From: Streptomyces sp. NBC_00440
Lineage (GTDB): Bacteria; Actinomycetota; Actinomycetes; Streptomycetales; Streptomycetaceae
DNA length: 64,000 nucleotides
Direction: 5' to 3'
Assembly (NCBI RefSeq): GCF_036014215.1
Contig: NZ_CP107921.1
Coordinates: 5,401,501-5,465,500, forward strand
The notes beneath the pieces are model-generated. The model ran no database searches. It had not been told where the DNA came from and saw nothing but the letters and a program-made list of their open reading frames with translations. Both the position numbers and the translations under genes were made by a program. Each line of letters opens with the position of its first letter. Within the stretch, counting starts at the first letter, position 1. This document shows positions 60,094 through 64,000 of this stretch, piece by piece.

Positions 60094-60120
60094 GCACCTA
60101 CAAGAGGTCCTGAGCACCTA
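60081..60120 (+). repeat. perfect 20-bp tandem duplication across a stop codon
   Basis: CAAGAGGTCCTGAGCACCTA is present twice in direct succession (60081-60100 and 60101-60120). The first copy includes the TGA stop of the binding-protein gene at 60091-60093, so the second copy lies wholly in the 3' untranslated region. Confidence 0.95.
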
Positions 60121-60138
60121 CCGGAGCAAACCCCTCCA

Positions 60139-60167
60139 CTTGCCCGCCGGCCCTGTCGGCGGGCAAG
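60139..60167 (+). terminator. terminator of the binding-protein gene
   Basis: A perfect 11-bp stem (60139-60149 with 60157-60167) with a 7-nt loop lies 45 bp after the stop codon. Confidence 0.8.
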
Positions 60168-60385
60168 CTGGGTTCTCGCGCCGCAGGCCGCCTCACAGGC
60201 CGCCGGGAAAACCGTCCCGCCCCCGTACGACCCTTGGTACGCAAGGGCCGGGGGCCGGTAACCATCGCCCGGGAAGCCCCGGGCGCGCAGGCCCCGTACC
60301 ATGGGACTGGCCGTGGCGCGTCCGCCCGGCGGGCGTACCAGGACAGACGCCGCATCCCACGAGCTGAGAGAAGCGCAAGCCACCC

Positions 60386-62257
60386 ATGCCCACGCGCCAC
60401 GACATCCGTAACGTAGCCATCGTCGCCCACGTCGACCACGGCAAGACCACCCTGGTCGACGCCATGCTCAAGCAGGCCGGCGCCTTCGCCGCGCACGCCG
60501 CCGAGCACCTCGACGACCGCATGATGGACTCGAACGACCTGGAGCGTGAGAAGGGCATCACGATCCTGGCCAAGAACACGGCCGTGAAGTACCACCCGAA
60601 GGATGGCGGCGACGTCATCACGATCAACATCATCGACACCCCCGGCCACGCCGACTTCGGTGGTGAGGTCGAGCGCGGTCTCTCGATGGTGGACGCGGTC
60701 GTTCTCCTCGTCGACGCCTCCGAGGGACCGCTGCCGCAGACCCGCTTCGTGCTCCGCAAGGCCCTGGACGCCAAGCTGCCGGTCATCCTCTGCGTGAACA
60801 AGACGGACCGCCCGGACTCCCGGATCGACGAGATCGTCAACGAGACGTACGACCTCTTCCTCGACCTGGACGCCGACGAGGACCAGATCGAGTTCCCGAT
60901 CGTCTACGCGTGCGCCCGTGACGGCGTCGCCTCGCTGACCAAGCCCGACGACGGCACCGTCCCGCAGGACAGCGAGAACCTGGAGCCGTTCTTCTCCACC
61001 ATCCTCTCCAGCGTCCCGGCGCCGGAGTACGACGAGGACGCCCCGCTCCAGGCGCACGTCACCAACCTCGACGCGGACAACTTCCTCGGCCGTATCGCGC
61101 TCTGCCGCGTCGAGCAGGGCGAGCTGCGCAAGGGGCAGACCGTCGCGTGGATCAAGCGCGACGGCACGATCGCCAACGTCCGCATCACCGAGCTGCTGAT
61201 GACCGAGGCGCTCACCCGCAAGCCGGCCGAGAAGGCCGGTCCCGGCGACATCTGCGCCATCGCCGGTATCCCGGACATCATGATCGGCGAGACCCTGGCC
61301 GACCCCGAGAACCCGATCGCGCTGCCGCTGATCACGGTGGACGAGCCGGCCATCTCGATGACCATCGGTGCGAACACCTCGCCGCTCGTCGGCAAGGGCG
61401 GCAAGGGCCACAAGGTCACTGCCCGGCAAATCAAGGACCGTCTGGACCGCGAGCTGGTCGGTAACGTCTCGCTCCGCGTCCTGGACACCGAGCGCCCCGA
61501 CGCCTGGGAGGTCCAGGGCCGTGGCGAGCTGGCGCTGGCCATCCTGGTCGAGCAGATGCGCCGCGAGGGCTTCGAGCTGACCGTCGGCAAGCCCGAGGTC
61601 GTCACCAAGCAGATCGACGGCAAGACGCACGAGCCGATCGAGCGCATGACGATCGACTCGCCCGAGGAGCACCTCGGCGCCATCACCCAGCTGATGGCGA
61701 CCCGCAAGGGCCGCATGGAGACCATGACGAACCACGGTTCGGGCTGGGTCCGCATGGAGTGGATCGTGCCGTCCCGCGGCCTGATCGGCTTCCGTACGGA
61801 GTTCCTCACCCAGACCCGTGGCACCGGCATCGCGCACTCGATCTTCGAGGGCCACGAGCCGTGGTTCGGTGACCTGCGCACCCGCCACAACGGCTCGCTG
61901 GTCGCGGACCGCGCGGGCGTCGTGACGCCGTTCGCGATGGTCAACCTCCAGGAGCGCGGTGTCATCTTCACCGAGGCCACCACGGAGGTCTACGAGGGCA
62001 TGATCATCGGCGAGAACTCGCGCGCCGACGACATGGACGTGAACATCACCAAGGAGAAGAAGCTCACCAACATGCGTGCCGCCTCCGCGGACACCACGGA
62101 GAACGTGGTGCCGGCCAGGAAGCTGTCGCTGGAGCAGTCGCTGGAGTTCTGCCGCGACGACGAGTGCATCGAGGTGACCCCGGAGACCGTGCGTATCCGC
62201 AAGGTCGTCCTGGACCAGAAGGAGCGCGGCCGCAGCGCCTCGCGCGCCAAGCGCTGA
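60386..62257 (+). CDS. typA: ribosome-associated GTPase TypA/BipA
   Basis: 623 residues. Translational GTPase: P-loop AHVDHGKTT at 14-22, switch II DTPGHADFGGEVERGLSMVD, NKTDRPD. The EF-G-like domains II, III and V and the TypA C-terminal domain (GFRTEFLTQTRGTGI, GEREWGVR-like MRAASADTTENVVPARKLSLEQ) follow. It acts at the 70S ribosome, mainly under stress and at low temperature. Highly conserved core gene, which confirms that this part of the window is chromosome. Confidence 0.97.
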   Translation: MPTRHDIRNVAIVAHVDHGKTTLVDAMLKQAGAFAAHAAEHLDDRMMDSNDLEREKGITILAKNTAVKYHPKDGGDVITINIIDTPGHADFGGEVERGLSMVDAVVLLVDASEGPLPQTRFVLRKALDAKLPVILCVNKTDRPDSRIDEIVNETYDLFLDLDADEDQIEFPIVYACARDGVASLTKPDDGTVPQDSENLEPFFSTILSSVPAPEYDEDAPLQAHVTNLDADNFLGRIALCRVEQGELRKGQTVAWIKRDGTIANVRITELLMTEALTRKPAEKAGPGDICAIAGIPDIMIGETLADPENPIALPLITVDEPAISMTIGANTSPLVGKGGKGHKVTARQIKDRLDRELVGNVSLRVLDTERPDAWEVQGRGELALAILVEQMRREGFELTVGKPEVVTKQIDGKTHEPIERMTIDSPEEHLGAITQLMATRKGRMETMTNHGSGWVRMEWIVPSRGLIGFRTEFLTQTRGTGIAHSIFEGHEPWFGDLRTRHNGSLVADRAGVVTPFAMVNLQERGVIFTEATTEVYEGMIIGENSRADDMDVNITKEKKLTNMRAASADTTENVVPARKLSLEQSLEFCRDDECIEVTPETVRIRKVVLDQKERGRSASRAKR

Positions 62258-62347
62258 CACCTGCTTCCGTAGGGGGATCCGGCCCGCGCCGGATCCTCGC
62301 CCCGCCCCCACCGCGTCCGCAGCGGCGGTTGCTCCGGGGCCCACGTG

Positions 62348-62394
62348 ACGACGGCCTGTGTGACCCCGTTGGGGGGGGGCACACAGGCCGTCGT
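62348..62394. terminator. strong bidirectional terminator after typA
   Basis: A perfect 15-bp stem (62348-62362 with 62380-62394) with a loop carrying a G9 run. It stands between typA and the convergent lipoprotein gene. Confidence 0.85.
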
Positions 62395-62418
62395 CGTGTT
62401 CGGGTGGTGCGGCAGGTG

Positions 62419-62655
62419 TCAGTTTCCGGAGTTGTCGGCGTCGCCGTTGGCGTCGGCCGAAGCGGCGGCGTGCTCGGCGTCGTCGACCTTCTTGCGCATC
62501 TGCGGGAGCTGGTCCCCAGCGGCCGGGGTACTGCTGCTGGAGGCGGCTGGGGCCGCCTTGACCGGTGTGGTGGCGGACGAGCAGGCCGTGGTGGCCAGGA
62601 GCGGCACCGCGACGGCGGCAGCCGTCACCAGGACGGACAGACGTCGGCGGTTCAT
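62419..62655 (-). CDS. small lipoprotein
   Basis: 78 residues. Lipoprotein signal with lipobox ATTAC-SS (Cys25), then an Ala/Ser/Pro-rich linker and a short acidic helix (MRKKVDDAEHAAASADANGDAD). The function is unknown. The start overlaps the stop of the upstream secreted-protein gene (ATGA), so both are expressed together, probably with the sensor-kinase gene further upstream. Confidence 0.75.
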   Translation of the reverse strand: MNRRRLSVLVTAAAVAVPLLATTACSSATTPVKAAPAASSSSTPAAGDQLPQMRKKVDDAEHAAASADANGDADNSGN

Positions 62656-63089
62656 GCGGTGGGTGCTGCCTTGCCGCCGTTGTTCGCCGCGCACCAGGTG
62701 GCGACGGACTTGAGGTCGGGCTGCTTCTCCTTGAGGGTCGTCAGAAGGCCCTTGCGGGTGGTGAGGCGGTCGCCGAGAAGCTTGGCGATGGCTGTGTGGT
62801 TGTCCTTCTTGGCATCGGCGATGCGCTGCTCCAGGTACGAGATGGAACCGCGGGTACCGACGGCGCCCTCCATCCGCTTGATGCGCTTGTCGATCCGCTT
62901 CTCCAGCCGGGGGACCCGACGGCAGAGCTTCTTCGCCCCGTCACCCTTGGGGCCCTTGGCGTGCGCGGCGGCGGAACCCGTCGTGGCGGGGGCCGCGCTG
63001 CCGGCGGCGTACGAGGGCGCCGCGGCTGCCGTCGTGGCGAGTACGAGGCCGGCGAAGGCCGCGGTCATGGTTGCTGTGCGACGCTGCAT
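62652..63089 (-). CDS. secreted helical protein of unknown function
   Basis: 145 residues. Signal peptide (about 1-28, cleavage near PSYA-AGS). The mature part is basic and helical (LCRRVPRLEKRIDKRIKRME, YLEQRIADAKKDNHTAIAKLL) with two cysteines (in KKLC and TWCAANN) that could form a disulfide. I recognise no enzyme family. Together with the lipoprotein and a two-component kinase gene it looks like an envelope-sensing set (inference). Confidence 0.75.
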   Translation of the reverse strand: MQRRTATMTAAFAGLVLATTAAAAPSYAAGSAAPATTGSAAAHAKGPKGDGAKKLCRRVPRLEKRIDKRIKRMEGAVGTRGSISYLEQRIADAKKDNHTAIAKLLGDRLTTRKGLLTTLKEKQPDLKSVATWCAANNGGKAAPTA

Positions 63090-63293
63090 GAGATGGCTCC
63101 ACTCTCTTCAACTGCCCGGATACGGCCGAGCCCGCCCCAGGTGTGGGACACAGCGGCGGGCTGCGTGAGAGCGAAGGTAGGAGCGGTTCTTGTGGTTTCT
63201 TTGTGAGCCGGATCAGTTCCAGACCGGAGGCCCGGCACGGCCCGGGCCCGCGAATCCCCGGGGCGGGGCGGGGCGGGGCGGGCCGGGCCGGCC

Positions 63294-64000
63294 TCAGGCC
63301 GGGCGTCGCTGCGCGCACTCCGCTCCCGATCCCGCCGTGGTGCTGCCCGACAACCAGTCCCGGCGCTGCGGCACCACCGTGCCGGGCCCGTCGGGGCGGG
63401 CGAGGGAAAAGGCGATCTCGAATCGGGCCCCGCGGCCGTCGGGGCCGTCCAGCACCGCAAGACGCGCGCGGTGCAGGTCGATCTGCTGGGCAACCAACGT
63501 CAGGCCCAGACCCGACCCCGGGCTGTCGGAGCGACGGTGAAAGCGCTGGAAGATCGCCTTCCGCTGCTCGGGCGGCACGCCGGGCCCCTGGTCGTCCACC
63601 GTGAGAACGACCGTCGGGGCGCCGCTGTCACCGGCTGCCCGCAGCGCCACGGCCACGTGTGCGCTGCCGTCCGCGGACCGGCCGTGCACCAGGGTGTTGG
63701 CGAGCAGGTTGTCCAGCAGTGAACGCAGCCCGGGCTGCCATCCCTGCACCGTCAGGCCCGTACCGCTCTCGAACGTCACATCCGCCTCGGGATGCGTGCG
63801 GCGCAGGTCGGACACGGCCGCGTCGGTCAGCTCGGCCAGGTCGACCGGAGTGAATGCGTCCGCCTCGACCAGGTCTCCCTGAGCGAGGGCCCGCAGCATC
63901 AACAGCAGGCCCAGCAACCGTGCGTGCCCCTGCCGTAGTTCCGCCACGGTCTCGGCACGGTCGGTGGGATCGAGGTACTGGAACGTGTCGAGGATGTCGA
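63294..64000 (-). CDS. sensor histidine kinase, C-terminal part (cut by the window)
   Basis: The reading frame is open to the window edge, so only about 235 C-terminal residues are visible. HATPase core: N-box LLDNLLANTLVHG, G1 VDDQGPGVPP, F-box FQRFHR, G2 GSGLGLTLVAQQI, as in EnvZ/PhoR-type kinases. The phospho-accepting histidine domain lies beyond the edge. The C-terminal tail after FEIAFSLARPDG is short and Gly/Ser-rich. A response-regulator gene is expected outside the window. The secreted-protein and lipoprotein genes follow on the same strand. Confidence 0.88.
   Translation of the reverse strand, partial: DILDTFQYLDPTDRAETVAELRQGHARLLGLLLMLRALAQGDLVEADAFTPVDLAELTDAAVSDLRRTHPEADVTFESGTGLTVQGWQPGLRSLLDNLLANTLVHGRSADGSAHVAVALRAAGDSGAPTVVLTVDDQGPGVPPEQRKAIFQRFHRRSDSPGSGLGLTLVAQQIDLHRARLAVLDGPDGRGARFEIAFSLARPDGPGTVVPQRRDWLSGSTTAGSGAECAQRRPA

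Noticed and set aside
60098..62344. Long open frame antisense to typA
   Set aside because: typA is unmistakable; the opposite frame has no domain and the composition of a GC artefact.

Overview
The window is high-GC actinomycete DNA and almost certainly comes from a Streptomyces. It shows strong G/C third-position bias, GTG starts, rare TTA codons, an XRE/DUF397 regulator set, a SpoIIE-type phosphatase with RsbW-like ATPases, and TypA and Sdh genes of streptomycete type. Roughly the first 37.7 kb is a secondary-metabolite cluster and the rest is ordinary chromosome. I identify the cluster as a streptonigrin-type aminoquinone (stn) cluster. It has the beta-methyltryptophan cassette (C-methyltransferase, cupin, aminotransferase), a cucumopine-synthase-like Pictet-Spengler candidate, the ADIC-synthase/isochorismatase/SDR/DAHP-synthase set for 3-hydroxyanthranilate, leucine-carboxyl-methyltransferase-family enzymes, a Rieske oxygenase system and a secreted methylesterase. 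The Ser-Asp-His spacing of that esterase equals the one I recall for StnA. The left end of the cluster lies outside the window.

Layout: 0-5 kb carries an O-methyltransferase, an exporter, a P450 and a sigma factor. 5-7.6 kb is a small resistance-like unit: a ribbon-helix-helix regulator, a VOC protein and a 14-helix exporter, with two copies of a 15-bp operator. 7.7-11.2 kb has an atypical receiver protein, a ferredoxin/NAD(P)H reductase and two methyltransferases. 11.2-19.9 kb, on the minus strand, holds a VOC protein, the beta-methyltryptophan cassette, two DadA/sarcosine-oxidase-like flavoproteins, the Pictet-Spengler candidate and a chimeric regulator (StrR/ParB domain fused to a dead IS701 transposase). 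20.6-25.2 kb is the 3-hydroxyanthranilate operon. 25.4-31.6 kb has a flavin monooxygenase, an AMP ligase, an exporter, a second carboxyl-methyltransferase homologue and DoxX. 31.8-36.4 kb has an HpaB-type hydroxylase, an azoreductase/quinone-reductase-like flavoprotein and the Rieske oxygenase alpha, beta and ferredoxin genes. 36.6-37.7 kb is stnA.

How it works together (inference from known families): shikimate-derived 3-hydroxyanthranilate and beta-methyltryptophan are built separately and joined to a lavendamycin-like beta-carboline. That product is carboxyl-methylated, opened at the indole N-C bond by the Rieske system, hydroxylated and O-methylated, and finally freed of its ester by StnA outside the cytoplasm. 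StrR-type palindromes (GTCCGACTG-N11-CAGTCGGAC) lie upstream of both the Rieske genes and the distant reductase gene, so the chimeric regulator probably ties these late steps together. TTA codons in the reductase gene and in stnA add likely bldA control.

From about 38 kb on come MarR/exporter/isochorismatase-like, GntR, Nudix, SpoIIE phosphatase, LysR/exporter, XRE/DUF397, TPM-domain, sdhCAB, a solitary oligopeptide-binding lipoprotein, typA and a sensor kinase cut by the window edge. No rRNA, tRNA, CRISPR array or intact insertion sequence was seen.
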